From Anaerolineae bacterium (GTDB taxonomy: Bacteria; Chloroflexota; Anaerolineae; Aggregatilineales; Phototrophicaceae): a stretch of DNA of 64,000 nucleotides. The stretch is from positions 124,001-188,000 of the forward strand of contig JALHQT010000008.1 of the NCBI GenBank assembly GCA_022841825.1, read 5' to 3'. Of the stretch, positions 51,980 to 60,425 are shown piece by piece (the stretch's first letter is position 1; each line of letters starts with the position of its first letter). Position numbers and translations under genes: made by a program. The notes beneath the pieces were generated by a model, which made no database searches, was not told the DNA's origin, and saw only the letters and a list, made by a program, of their open reading frames with translations.

Positions 51980-53506
51980 TTATGGTACGTCCGCCAGCCA
52001 CACATCGCGGAAACGACAGGTCGTATTGAGCGGCGCTTCGTTTACAACCCCGATCCCTATGCCGCCTGTCGTCGTCGCCGCGTCCACCAGCGACCCCACC
52101 AATACGCCGCGCACAAAGTAATGCAGCCCATCGTCATTGACGACGACCATCAGATGCGCGGGTGGTGAAAGCGGGGTCGGCAGGACACCCGCGATACCGG
52201 GCGCGAAGATTTCGCCCAGGCGCGGCGAAACACCATAGCTTCCACCCTGCATCACATAGGCAAGCGTGTAATTCGTCTCATCCTGAAAGCCAAAGACCAA
52301 CCCACATCCTGCTGGTGCATTCTCGTATCCCGACTCCCACACGATGTTTGCCGCGTAGGCGAAGCGCGCATACGACTCGCCGCGCGCCAATGGCAGCACA
52401 GTGACGCCCGCCCGCGATAGATCGACAAAACTCTCCGCAACATTGAGTGCGGGCAGTGCAGACAGCACGCCGCGACGTTCCAGATCGCGCGTCATGACCG
52501 ACCCGTCAGAAGTCACCTGAACCTGATTGGGAAATATCGCGGGTGACACCGGGATCGTCACGCTGACCGAGTCGAGCAGCGCCATCACAGTGCTGTCGAG
52601 CGCGCCGCCCGTCCGCAGCCCAATTCCGATGCCGCCGGGGCGCGCGTACTGCCCGTCCCTGACGGTGCCAATGTACTGGTCGTTATAGAACAGATCGAGG
52701 TTTTCACCGTACGCGAGCATCCCCAGGCGAAAGCGGTCTTGACCAGCCAGAATCGCCGGGTGAGTCGTCCAGTCGCGGACTGCCTCTGCCTGGGTTCCGG
52801 TGCGGCGGGTGACACGCCACAAGCCTTGCGAGTTCAGCTCAAAAGCATAGCCGGTTCCCGTTACCATCCGCCCCAGCAGGGACACCTGCCATCCGCCCCG
52901 ACCGCGAACTTCGTCAAATTCGGCGCTGGCATAGAAGCGGTCGAATGTTGTGCTGAGGGTGTTCAGGACGCTGCCCGACTGTTCCAGACCGTTCAGGGTC
53001 AGCTCAAGCTGGCTGTTGACGGTCGCAAGCGCGATTTCCGACTGCTGCGAGTCCGCTTCCCACGCCCCCGGACTATCAAACTCATCGACCAGTGCATCAT
53101 CCCCATAACCCAGCAGAATAACGAGCGAATATGCGCCCGCCGTGCTGCCGAAGGCACTGACGCGAATTGTGTAGGTGCCAGCACGCGCAAGTGTGATCGC
53201 CTCAATACCGCTGTCGCGCGTTTCTGGATACGCATAATCATCATTGGCGATCAGCACATCCTCGCCTTCGAGCACACTCACTACCGGATCAAGCGTGCCA
53301 TCGCTGGAACGCGCAAAGAGTGAGATGACCGCGCCCGCTGCCGAAGTGTACGACCAGTCGTCACTTCCGCCGCTGGCAAGCGTGCCCGTGACAGGAGTGA
53401 ATGGCAGCAGAACACGATCGGACTGCGCCATGACGCTGGGCAGTCCTACCAGGAGCAGCGCAACCAAGAGGATCGAAACCCGACCGATATGGATAGACTT
53501 CAGCAT
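51980..53506 (-). CDS. Secreted protein with pre-peptidase C domain and two lectin-like modules
   Basis: Exported protein, 508 aa. Signal peptide at residues 1-27 (VSILLVALLLVGLPSVMAQ). Residues 30-135 form a pre-peptidase C-type sandwich (GGSDDWSYTSAAGAVISLFAR, EGEDVLIANDDYAYPETRDSG, GTYTIRVSAFGSTAGAYSLVI). Two modules with the fold pattern of LamG/DUF1080 domains follow at about 140-310 (FDSPGAWEADSQQSEIALATVN ... NLDLFYNDQYIGTVRDG) and 360-508 (FAYAANIVWESGYENAPAGCGLVFGFQDETNYTL ... GLHYFVRGVLVGSLVDA). No catalytic residues are evident, so binding of surface or environmental polysaccharide is inferred. It precedes a membrane protein gene by 9 bp upstream. Confidence 0.82.
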   Translation of the reverse strand: MLKSIHIGRVSILLVALLLVGLPSVMAQSDRVLLPFTPVTGTLASGGSDDWSYTSAAGAVISLFARSSDGTLDPVVSVLEGEDVLIANDDYAYPETRDSGIEAITLARAGTYTIRVSAFGSTAGAYSLVILLGYGDDALVDEFDSPGAWEADSQQSEIALATVNSQLELTLNGLEQSGSVLNTLSTTFDRFYASAEFDEVRGRGGWQVSLLGRMVTGTGYAFELNSQGLWRVTRRTGTQAEAVRDWTTHPAILAGQDRFRLGMLAYGENLDLFYNDQYIGTVRDGQYARPGGIGIGLRTGGALDSTVMALLDSVSVTIPVSPAIFPNQVQVTSDGSVMTRDLERRGVLSALPALNVAESFVDLSRAGVTVLPLARGESYARFAYAANIVWESGYENAPAGCGLVFGFQDETNYTLAYVMQGGSYGVSPRLGEIFAPGIAGVLPTPLSPPAHLMVVVNDDGLHYFVRGVLVGSLVDAATTTGGIGIGVVNEAPLNTTCRFRDVWLADVP

Positions 53507-53514
53507 TGAGGGAG

Positions 53515-54150
53515 TTATCCGAACAAGGTGTCGATATGTTTCAGTGCAGCTTCAAAGGCATCCGGCGTGAGTTCCGCGCCGCTGTTCCAGCGCCTGACTT
53601 CCGCCTCATGCAAGCGGCGCTGCTCACCCGCCAGGCGCATGTCCTCAGCGGCAGAACCTGTCTTGGCAGGCGGCAGCAGTGCCTTGAAGCGCTCACGTGT
53701 TGGCAGCGTGTCAAACCGCTCTGGTGACAGCAGGGTATATAGGACAATCGCGCGTTCATCATCGGCAACAAGCGCAACAGCGACGACAAACCAGCCTTTT
53801 GGGACACGCCGCTGCTTGCGCGACTGAAAGTGCCAGCGCAATACGTCGGCGCTTACGCCCGCATCAAGCGCAGTTTCGATTTCGGACTTACGCAGCAGCC
53901 GCACTCCACCAGCATCCAGGTGAAGCTCGCGTCCGCTCAACCACCGCCCTTTGAGTCCGCGTTCTGCCAATGCAGCAGCGCCAACGCCTGCCGCCAGCCC
54001 AACGCCGCCCGCGATCAGTACTCCCAGGTTAGGGGTGACCACTGTCGTCAGCCCGCAAACCAGTAGGGCAGCGGCGAGGAATGCCAGCAGGACCGCACCA
54101 CGCAGCCCGGCATGTTCAATATCAACTGGAAAGTGTAATGTTTCGTTCAT
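53515..54150 (-). CDS. Unknown protein with two N-terminal membrane helices
   Basis: Unrecognised 211-aa membrane protein. Two hydrophobic helices at about residues 16-38 and 42-62 form a hairpin. The remainder is a soluble domain with beta-rich start (LSGRELHLDAGGVRLLRKSEIE; the pattern resembles a PH-like YdbS/bPH domain) and a helical end (KTGSAAEDMRLAGEQRRLHEAEVRRWN). Its stop region lies 9 bp from the secreted protein start at 53506. It overlaps the methyltransferase stop by 1 nt, so these three minus-strand genes probably form a transcript. Function unknown. Confidence 0.72.
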   Translation of the reverse strand: MNETLHFPVDIEHAGLRGAVLLAFLAAALLVCGLTTVVTPNLGVLIAGGVGLAAGVGAAALAERGLKGRWLSGRELHLDAGGVRLLRKSEIETALDAGVSADVLRWHFQSRKQRRVPKGWFVVAVALVADDERAIVLYTLLSPERFDTLPTRERFKALLPPAKTGSAAEDMRLAGEQRRLHEAEVRRWNSGAELTPDAFEAALKHIDTLFG

Positions 54151-54917
54151 CAGCGCGCCGCAGGTCTCCGAGCCAGGAACAAAACCCGATCAGCATTCGT
54201 CACACCCACGTCAACCGGCTGGAGATCCGTTGTGATCGGCTGCAGGACATCATACCCAATGCGCTGCAACAAGGTGAGAATCGCTTGCACTGGGTAACCG
54301 CGAAGTGTACGCCGCGTTTCGGTGCGCCGCCACATGTCGCCGTCGCGCTCGAACACGCGCGAACGCATGTGCAGCACCTGGCGGTCATGATCGTAGTCGT
54401 GAGTCTCGATCAGCAGAAGCGCCCCATCATCGTATGCCACCCGATCCACAAGGCGTCCACGTTCGGACAAACCATGGATGGTATGCATATCAAAAACGAA
54501 CAGTTTTCCAGGCTCCAGAACCTGCAACACCGCCGCAAAGGTCTGTTCAAGGTCGCGCAGGCTGGATAATTCATTGAGCACATTAAGCGCAAGTGCAAGA
54601 TCGACCGGATCGAAACGGGAAGCCAGCGTACGGATGTCCAGTTGCTGCCAGGTCAGACTCAAGCCAGATGTCGCCAGTGACCCTCGTGCAAAATCAAGCA
54701 TTTCCTGCGACACATCGACGCCCGTCGTGGCGTAGCCGCGGTTCGCCAGCCAACGGATCGACGCACCAGTCCCGCATCCCAGATCGATCACGCGCCGACC
54801 CAGCCAGTCCTGACCCTGCAAATAATCGATCAGACGCGGGGTCAATTCACGGGCAAAGTCGTGCATACCTACCGTTTCATAAAGACCGACAAGCACGGCA
54901 TAGGGATTGGAGACCAT
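54150..54917 (-). CDS. SAM-dependent class I methyltransferase
   Basis: Class I methyltransferase, 255 aa. The SAM-binding motif VIDLGCGTGASIRWLANRGYATTGVD is at about residues 41-66, followed by SQEMLDFARGSLA and the post-I motif LTWQQLDIRTLASRFDPVDLALALNVLNE near 89-117. LEPGKLFVFDMHTIHGLSERG near 131 fits motif III. The C-terminal half resembles methyltransferases acting on small molecules, but substrate cannot be assigned. Its stop overlaps the start of the downstream membrane protein by 1 nt. A gap of 15 bp separates it from the DM13 gene upstream. Confidence 0.9.
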   Translation of the reverse strand: MVSNPYAVLVGLYETVGMHDFARELTPRLIDYLQGQDWLGRRVIDLGCGTGASIRWLANRGYATTGVDVSQEMLDFARGSLATSGLSLTWQQLDIRTLASRFDPVDLALALNVLNELSSLRDLEQTFAAVLQVLEPGKLFVFDMHTIHGLSERGRLVDRVAYDDGALLLIETHDYDHDRQVLHMRSRVFERDGDMWRRTETRRTLRGYPVQAILTLLQRIGYDVLQPITTDLQPVDVGVTNADRVLFLARRPAAR

Positions 54918-54932
54918 GACACACCTTGCTGC

Positions 54933-55586
54933 TTAGAAGCTCAGGATAAACAGAGTGGCAGTCGCATAAATCATGGGCAGCTCGGCGTTATAAATGACCA
55001 CGCTGCGGTATTCTCGCAAGTCAATCTCGGCGGGGATGGCATAGTTCTGATTGCCCGAGACCGCCTTTAGCGGGGCAACATCGACATCAAGATTATCCAG
55101 ACGCAGTTCATCGAGCGTCTGAGGGTTCGGGCTGGCACTCAGGGCAACGCGCAGATCGGGACCATTGACCATGATGAAGTTTTCGAAGCGCAGCACCCAA
55201 CTTCCATCGGCAATCTGATAGATGGTGACATCACCGGCAGCGGCGCGTAATCCATCAATCCCGCGCAGACCGCCTTGCGCCGCCAACCGACTGCCGACCA
55301 GCTCTGGCATCTGCGCATCGCTTGCAGGCGCGGTCGCACCAGGACTGAGGGCAGCATTCAGCATAGCCAAAGCAATCTCAGGCTCGGTCTCCCGCAGTGC
55401 AAGATATGCCGCCTGCTGATCGACGGGCAGTGCCCCGAAAGCACTTTGCAGCGCAGGCGCAAGCCCAGGAAACAGGTCTTGCGGCGCCATATCGCCACGC
55501 GGCAGCAGGGGATACCAGAAGGGGAATGCCCAGGTGCCAATAACCAGAAACATTCCAAGCGTGATCAAGAGCAGGCGAAAGCGCAT
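54933..55586 (-). CDS. Membrane-anchored DM13-domain protein
   Basis: Surface protein, 217 aa. An N-terminal hydrophobic segment (LLITLGMFLVIGTWAFPFWYPLL) serves as signal anchor. Residues about 105-217 match a DM13 domain: GLRGIDGLRAAAGDVTIYQIADGSWVLRFENFIMVNGPDLRVALSASPNP followed by VAPLKAVSGNQNYAIPA and YRSVVIYNAELPMIYATATL. DM13 domains are proposed electron-transfer or haem-like modules with a near-invariant Cys in the last strand; here that position reads IYNAEL without Cys, so redox activity is doubtful. It lies upstream of the methyltransferase in the same direction. Confidence 0.8.
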   Translation of the reverse strand: MRFRLLLITLGMFLVIGTWAFPFWYPLLPRGDMAPQDLFPGLAPALQSAFGALPVDQQAAYLALRETEPEIALAMLNAALSPGATAPASDAQMPELVGSRLAAQGGLRGIDGLRAAAGDVTIYQIADGSWVLRFENFIMVNGPDLRVALSASPNPQTLDELRLDNLDVDVAPLKAVSGNQNYAIPAEIDLREYRSVVIYNAELPMIYATATLFILSF

Positions 55587-55658
55587 GAGCGTGCAATTCT
55601 ATGCAGTACGAACACACAGGGAAGGGTAGCACCAGCGCAGCGAAGCGTCAAATCGCGG

Positions 55659-56369
55659 CTATGCCTTGCGCACAGGCATCGTATACCCCTGACCAGGTAC
55701 GGTCACGACATACGTGGGATGGCGAGGGTTTTCTTCGAGCTTCTGACGGAGGCGAGAAATGTTGACACGCAGGACGGAGTAATCGCCCTCATACCGCTCG
55801 CCCCAAACGGTGCGCAGCAGGTCATCGTGGCTGACGACGGACCCTGCCACACGCATGAGCGTGACCAGGATACCGTACTCTATCGGCGTGAGATGCAGCC
55901 GCTTAGAGCGCATCGTCGCCTGCCGTCGCGCGAGATCAAGTTCGAGCGAGCGGACGACCAGGCGCGGTTCCGGAATCGGTGTCCACTCGACGCGGCGCAG
56001 CAGCGCACCGACGCGGGCGACCAATTCCTGCGGGGAAAACGGTTTGACGAGAAAATCATCCGCCCCAGCTTCCAGCACGGTCACCTTGTCACGTTCCTGG
56101 CTGAAACCACTGAGGATAATCATCGGAAGGAAAGACTGCTCGCGCACCAGCTTGAGCACTTCCATCCCTTTCATGTCCGGAAGATTGAGGTCGAGGAGGA
56201 CAAGTGCAGGTGTCGAATTCTGGATCTCGGACAGCGCGGTCGAGCCAGTCTCAACGCTAACCGTCGAAAACCCGTGTGTCTCCAGAAGTTCTGAGACGTA
56301 CTCGGCAGTATCCGCATCATCTTCGACGATCAGGATCTGTCGATTCAGCTCGCCCTTTACACCGACCAT
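55659..56369 (-). CDS. OmpR-family response regulator
   Basis: Two-component response regulator, 236 aa from the ATG at 56369 (MVGVKGELNRQILIVEDD), chosen over the ATG at 56396 because the predicted promoter start lies at about 56399 and GGTGAG precedes 56369. The receiver domain has the acidic pair in VEDDAD, phospho-Asp60 in LVLLDLNLPDM, the Ser/Thr in IILSGFS and Lys in FLVKPFSP near 110. The winged-helix DNA-binding domain shows RLHLTPIEYGILVTLMRVAGSVVSHDDLLRTVWG and VLRVNISRLRQKLEE, close to KdpE. No kinase is adjacent. Confidence 0.94.
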   Translation of the reverse strand: MVGVKGELNRQILIVEDDADTAEYVSELLETHGFSTVSVETGSTALSEIQNSTPALVLLDLNLPDMKGMEVLKLVREQSFLPMIILSGFSQERDKVTVLEAGADDFLVKPFSPQELVARVGALLRRVEWTPIPEPRLVVRSLELDLARRQATMRSKRLHLTPIEYGILVTLMRVAGSVVSHDDLLRTVWGERYEGDYSVLRVNISRLRQKLEENPRHPTYVVTVPGQGYTMPVRKA

Positions 56370-56405
56370 AACTGAACTCACCAACGAACATATCACATGA
56401 TTTTA

Positions 56406-56433
56406 ACTATAACGCAACTTTTCCGTAATGCAA
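56406..56433 (-). promoter_or_regulatory. Probable promoter of the response regulator
   Basis: On the minus strand, TTGCAT (56433-56428), a 16-nt spacer and TATAGT (56411-56406). The predicted start is near 56399, placing the first ATG almost at the 5' end and favouring the second start codon at 56369. It fills the 51-bp spacer after acyl-CoA dehydrogenase. Confidence 0.65.
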
Positions 56434-56447
56434 GTTAATGCTTAGGC

Positions 56448-57647
56448 TCAGCGGGGATTGAAATTCTCAATCTTGGCGATGATGCCGAGCATGATTTCGT
56501 CCGCGCCGCCGCCGATGCTTTGCAAACGGACATCGCGGAAGAAGCGCGAAATCGGCGTCTCGTCCATATAGCCCATGCCGCCGAAGAACTGGATGCACGT
56601 GTCCGCGACTTCGCGCGCCAACCGCCCTGCCTTGAGCTTGCACATCGACGCCATGCGCGTCGTCTCCCATGAGGTCTCGTCCGCTTCGATCAGCGCGGCG
56701 CAGTGGTAGTTCATGTGGCGGAGCGCCTCAATCTCGGTCAGCAGCTCGGCGAGTTTGAACTGTATCCACTGGTTGGCGATCAGCGGCTTGCCAAACGCGC
56801 GCCGCTCCTGGCAATACCTGACGGTCGCGCGCACCGCCTGCTCGCTGCCGCTCACGCTCAGGAGCGCCGCGACCAGCCGTTCGCGCTGGAACTGCTCCAT
56901 CTGGTAGTAGAAGCCCATGCCCTCCTCGCCAATACGCTGCGAAACGGGGACTCGCATGTTGTCGAAGGCGAGGACGGCGGTATCGCTGCTGTGGTTGCCG
57001 AGCTTCTTCAGCTTCTTGCTGACGACAAATCCGGGCGAAGTCGTCGGAACGATCAGCAGCGACATGCCGCCATAACCTTCGCCGGGCGACGTGCGCGCGA
57101 GCAGACAGATCCAATCTGCTTGAGTGCCGTTGGTGATGTACATCTTGCTGCCGTTGACGATGTAGTCGTCGCCGTCGCGTTCCGCGCGCGTGATGATGCC
57201 CGCTACATCTGACCCGGCACCCGGTTCCGTCACGGCAATCGCGCCGACCATCTCGCCGCGCAGGGCAGGCGCGAGATAACGCTGACGGAGTTCAGGCGAG
57301 CCATACTTCGCCAGCGCGGGCGTACACATGTCGGTGTGCACGGTGACGCCCATCGGCACGCCGCCGCAGTGGGCACGACCGAGTTCTTCGCAGAGGACGA
57401 CAGTGAACCAGATGTCCGCCTCTGCGCCGCCGTCTTCCGCCTTATAGCTCAAACCCAGGAAGCCCAGGTCGCCCATCTTCCTGAGCAGCGCGTGCGCGGG
57501 GAAGATCTCCGCGCTTTCCCATTCCTCGACATAAGGATTGATCTCTTTTTCGACAAAAGCGCGCACGCTCTTGCGGAACATCTCATGTTCTTGAGTAAAG
57601 GGGGAGAGCAAAGCGCTATTTGCGGACGAAAGCGTCGAACCTGCCAT
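56448..57647 (-). CDS. Acyl-CoA dehydrogenase
   Basis: FAD-dependent acyl-CoA dehydrogenase, 399 aa, with normal three-domain length. Recognisable stretches: FVEKEINPYVEEWE near residue 30, LGFLGLSYKAEDGGAEAD near 58, GAIAVTEPGAGSDVAGIITRAERDGDDYIVNGSKMYITNG near 135-175 (FAD and substrate loop), QFQRERLVAALLSVSGSEQAVRATVRYCQERRAFGKPL near 250, and CIQFFGGMGYMDETPISRFFRDVR near 358. The short- or branched-chain group (for example isovaleryl-CoA) is plausible. The carboxyltransferase at 60426 resembles methylcrotonyl-CoA carboxylase, so a shared leucine-type degradation route is possible but the genes are not contiguous. Confidence 0.94.
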   Translation of the reverse strand: MAGSTLSSANSALLSPFTQEHEMFRKSVRAFVEKEINPYVEEWESAEIFPAHALLRKMGDLGFLGLSYKAEDGGAEADIWFTVVLCEELGRAHCGGVPMGVTVHTDMCTPALAKYGSPELRQRYLAPALRGEMVGAIAVTEPGAGSDVAGIITRAERDGDDYIVNGSKMYITNGTQADWICLLARTSPGEGYGGMSLLIVPTTSPGFVVSKKLKKLGNHSSDTAVLAFDNMRVPVSQRIGEEGMGFYYQMEQFQRERLVAALLSVSGSEQAVRATVRYCQERRAFGKPLIANQWIQFKLAELLTEIEALRHMNYHCAALIEADETSWETTRMASMCKLKAGRLAREVADTCIQFFGGMGYMDETPISRFFRDVRLQSIGGGADEIMLGIIAKIENFNPR

Positions 57648-57677
57648 CTCTATTCCTCAGCGATCTAACTGTAACAG

Positions 57678-58034
57678 TCACGCGGCAAAGCGGCGGAGCC
57701 TGAACTTTCTAACCGTCACGACGGCAATTGCGCCGACCAGATGCTCATGATGTGCCTGCAATAGTTCCACTATACGCAGACTTTTCGCGCTCTGGTGTGC
57801 GGATGGAATGCGGATATAGATGATGCTGTAGGCAGGCATCTGCGCCTGAAACACCATTGAAGAGAAGTCGGCATCTTCAGTCACGATGACACGCTCTTCC
57901 ACGATGTTGCGTTGCAGGATCGCAAGATCGGATGCACCCGGTGCAGATTCGGCGATGTAGTCCACATCGTGCCCGAAGTCACGCAGGGTTTTCACGACAA
58001 TAGGTTCGCAGTTTTCGTCCGCAAGGAATCGCAT
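57678..58034 (-). CDS. DUF5615 PIN-like protein (toxin-type)
   Basis: Small PIN-like protein, 118 aa from the ATG at 58034 (MRFLADENCEPIVVKTLRDFGHDV). The acidic core of the family is present: FLADENCE at the start, GASDLAILQRNIVEERVIVTEDADFSSMVF near 38-68, with Asp residues for metal. The usual partner is a DUF433 antitoxin just upstream, but none is found; the neighbouring small gene encodes a membrane protein. It may be a solitary toxin remnant or pair with a distant gene. Confidence 0.85.
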   Translation of the reverse strand: MRFLADENCEPIVVKTLRDFGHDVDYIAESAPGASDLAILQRNIVEERVIVTEDADFSSMVFQAQMPAYSIIYIRIPSAHQSAKSLRIVELLQAHHEHLVGAIAVVTVRKFRLRRFAA

Positions 58035-58094
58035 AAGCGTTCTACACCAACTCAATAGGTGCCGGAATCGTCATAGATTGCGATTATACCGCTG

Positions 58095-58292
58095 TCAACC
58101 GCGTCGCCGCATGCCCGCTTCACTCACCAAGCCGATGATGACGACGAGAACGCCGCCCCCACAACACACCAGCAGCGCTGTCTGCCCCAACTGCGTCGAA
58201 AAAACCGCATACAGCAGCCCTGCCACCAGTGCCGTAAGGATCAGCCAGAAGATGCCGCGCGAGGTCGTCGATAAGCCGCGAAACCGTTCCAT
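58095..58292 (-). CDS. Small membrane protein, two helices, 65 aa
   Basis: Short protein with two hydrophobic helices (GIFWLILTALVAGLLYAVFS and ALLVCCGGGVLVVIIGLVSE) and a basic end (MRRRG). The start at 58292 has GGAG 8 nt upstream; a GTG at 58301 would add three residues. No family recognised. It lies 60 bp upstream of the PIN-like gene on the same strand and is divergent from the glycosyltransferase at 58452. Confidence 0.65.
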   Translation of the reverse strand: MERFRGLSTTSRGIFWLILTALVAGLLYAVFSTQLGQTALLVCCGGGVLVVIIGLVSEAGMRRRG

Positions 58293-58451
58293 CCCACACA
58301 CTCCAAAACCTATTGCTATCCTAAGTGTATGTCCGCCAACGCCGCGCCGCCATGCCCATCGCGCTCACAATTCAAGGATGAATGTGCGCGCTCACGAAGC
58401 GATCTATACTGCACGCACTTTCACGCCCTGCCTCTGCAAAGGACACTTCTC

Positions 58452-59708
58452 ATGACTCGCATCCTGATCGTTGCTTTTGGTTCACGCGGCGATGTGCAGC
58501 CTATGATTGCGCTCGGTAAGGGGTTTCGGCGCGCGGGATACGAGGTTTCCCTGGCTGCGGGCATCAACAATAAGTCCTGGGTCGAAAGGGAGGGGCTGGA
58601 TTTCGAACCGTTCCACATCGACATCGAAGCTTCGATGCAGACCGATCTCGGCAAGGAGTGGTTGGGCAACAGCAGCGGCAACCCGATGAAAGAGCTGCAA
58701 AATATGAAGCGCATGACACTTGCGCACGGAAATCACGTCGCGGACAGCCTGATGCGCATGGCAGACCAAGCTGACATCTATATGAGCAGTTTTCTCACCA
58801 TCGAGCCCATGACAACGCTGGCGCGTATCCACCATAAGCCGCATGTCGTCGCGCTTTTGTCGCCCATCGCGCCGTCTCGCAGCGGTGCCGCAGGGATGCA
58901 GGCACTGCTGCCTGACATGGTCAGCATCATCAACTACTGGTGGGGGTACGCGATCGAGTCGATGCTGTATGGAGTCCTCAAACCGCCGTCGGATGCGCTG
59001 CGCCAGCGGCTCAAGCTCCCGCCCGCGACCCGCGAAGACTTCCTGCAAGCCGTCAATCAGACGCCCACACTTTTCGGCGTCAGCCCGCTGGTGGTGCCAA
59101 CGCCGCTCGATTGGGGCGCGCATATCCGCACGACAGGCTACTGGTTCAATACGGCACCCGCCGATTATGCGCCCTCGCCCGCATTGCAGGCGTTTCTCGA
59201 CGCGGGCGATCCGCCCGTCTACATCGGTTTTGGCAGCATGTCCAATCGCGACCCAAAGGGGACGACGCGGCTCATGATCGATGCGCTGCGCAGCACAGGC
59301 AAACGCGGCATCATCCACAGCGGATGGGCGGGGCTGCACGCTGAGGATCTGCCGCCCGAAGTTTTCCTGCTCGATTACGCGCCGCACGATTGGCTGTTCC
59401 CGCGCATGGCGGCGGTCGTGCATCACGGCGGCGCAGGCACGACGGCGGCAGCGCTGCGCGCGGGCGTACCGTCGCTGATTGTGTCGCACATGGGCGATCA
59501 GCCGTATTGGGGGCGGCGCGTGCGGGCGCTCGGCGTAGGCGCAATGCCCCTCCCGCGCCATCTTCTGAACGCGGATCGACTCGCCGCAGCCATCCGCGAG
59601 ATGACGACCGACCGCGACATGCAGGCACGCGCCGCCGCGCTGGGCGAACGCATCCGCGCCGAAGATGGCATCGGAAATGCCGTCCAGGGACTCAAGGAGA
59701 TGCTATAG
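58452..59708 (+). CDS. GT1-family glycosyltransferase (UGT/sterol-glucosyltransferase-like)
   Basis: GT-B-fold glycosyltransferase, 418 aa from the ATG at 58452 (MTRILIVAFGSRGDVQPMIALGKGF), with AAAGGACAC upstream. The GSRGDVQP loop is diagnostic of the sterol-glucosyltransferase/UGT group. The nucleotide-sugar site is AAVVHHGGAGTTAAALRAGVPS near 320-341, followed by VSHMGDQPYWGRRVRALGVG. Likely acceptors are lipids or terpenoid alcohols; UDP-glucose is the common donor. It is convergent with the B3/B4 gene, their stops 3 bp apart, so no independent terminator is visible. Confidence 0.92.
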   Translation: MTRILIVAFGSRGDVQPMIALGKGFRRAGYEVSLAAGINNKSWVEREGLDFEPFHIDIEASMQTDLGKEWLGNSSGNPMKELQNMKRMTLAHGNHVADSLMRMADQADIYMSSFLTIEPMTTLARIHHKPHVVALLSPIAPSRSGAAGMQALLPDMVSIINYWWGYAIESMLYGVLKPPSDALRQRLKLPPATREDFLQAVNQTPTLFGVSPLVVPTPLDWGAHIRTTGYWFNTAPADYAPSPALQAFLDAGDPPVYIGFGSMSNRDPKGTTRLMIDALRSTGKRGIIHSGWAGLHAEDLPPEVFLLDYAPHDWLFPRMAAVVHHGGAGTTAAALRAGVPSLIVSHMGDQPYWGRRVRALGVGAMPLPRHLLNADRLAAAIREMTTDRDMQARAAALGERIRAEDGIGNAVQGLKEML

Positions 59709-59711
59709 AGT

Positions 59712-60416
59712 TTATGCAGGCGAAGCGGTCGAGACAGAAGACTCGTAGCGCGTCTGGCTCCCACCCACATATTGCTTGAGCAGCGCCAGCACATCCGCCT
59801 GTGCTGCCTCCACGTCGCGCCGCCCGCGCTCGTGATGCGCCTCGATGGTGACAAGGATGTCGGTCGTCGTCTCGCGCGCCGCGCTCTGTGCGCTCTGTCG
59901 CCAGCACCATCGCCGCGCATGAACGACCCGCGTCTCGTCTGTGAAGATCACCTCGCCCACTTCTGGATGGATCGACTCACTGCTGCCCAGGTCGCTGAAC
60001 GCCTCGTCCCCCTGCGCGAAATGCACCGTGATCCCGCCCACAATGTTCGCCATGTCCAGCACCGCGACCGGCAGCCCATAACGGATGCTGACCAGGTTGC
60101 CGATGTCCACCAGCGTATTGATGCTGGGGATGTCGCCCTGCTTCGTCAGACGGCGCAGCAGCGACTCGGCGGCGGAGCGATACTGCGTCGGATCGACGCC
60201 GAACGCGCGAAACGCAGCGCGCCACGCCGCCAGCGAGGGCAGCTCGCTCAACGCCGTACTGCCGATGCGCGCCTTGATCGCTGCCTGCTCTGCGGCATAG
60301 TCGGCGCGCAGAGCGTCCGGCGTCACGCCATTACGCACGCCACGCGCGTGAATGACTCCGCCGACGATCAGCGGGTAGCGCGCAAGGATTTCAGGAGAGT
60401 AGCGAAAGTAATGCAT
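59712..60416 (-). CDS. B3/B4 tRNA-binding-domain protein
   Basis: Stand-alone B3/B4 domain protein, 234 aa, related to the editing domain of phenylalanyl-tRNA synthetase beta. Landmarks: YPLIVGGVIHARGV near residue 14, LPSLAAWRAAFRAFGVDPTQYRSAAESLLRRL near 59, IPSINTLVDIGNLVSIRYGLPVAVLDMANI near 95 and HPEVGEVIFTDETRVVHARRWCWRQS near 150. Free-standing proteins of this type are thought to edit or deacylate mischarged tRNA or act on amino acids; proof is limited. It lies 9 bp downstream of the carboxyltransferase gene, suggesting co-transcription. Confidence 0.9.
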   Translation of the reverse strand: MHYFRYSPEILARYPLIVGGVIHARGVRNGVTPDALRADYAAEQAAIKARIGSTALSELPSLAAWRAAFRAFGVDPTQYRSAAESLLRRLTKQGDIPSINTLVDIGNLVSIRYGLPVAVLDMANIVGGITVHFAQGDEAFSDLGSSESIHPEVGEVIFTDETRVVHARRWCWRQSAQSAARETTTDILVTIEAHHERGRRDVEAAQADVLALLKQYVGGSQTRYESSVSTASPA

Positions 60417-60425
60417 GTGTATCCC

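Noticed and set aside
49056-56369. Histidine kinase and response regulator as a cognate pair
   Set aside because: They are 4.7 kb apart on opposite strands with unrelated genes between; proximity alone does not support pairing.
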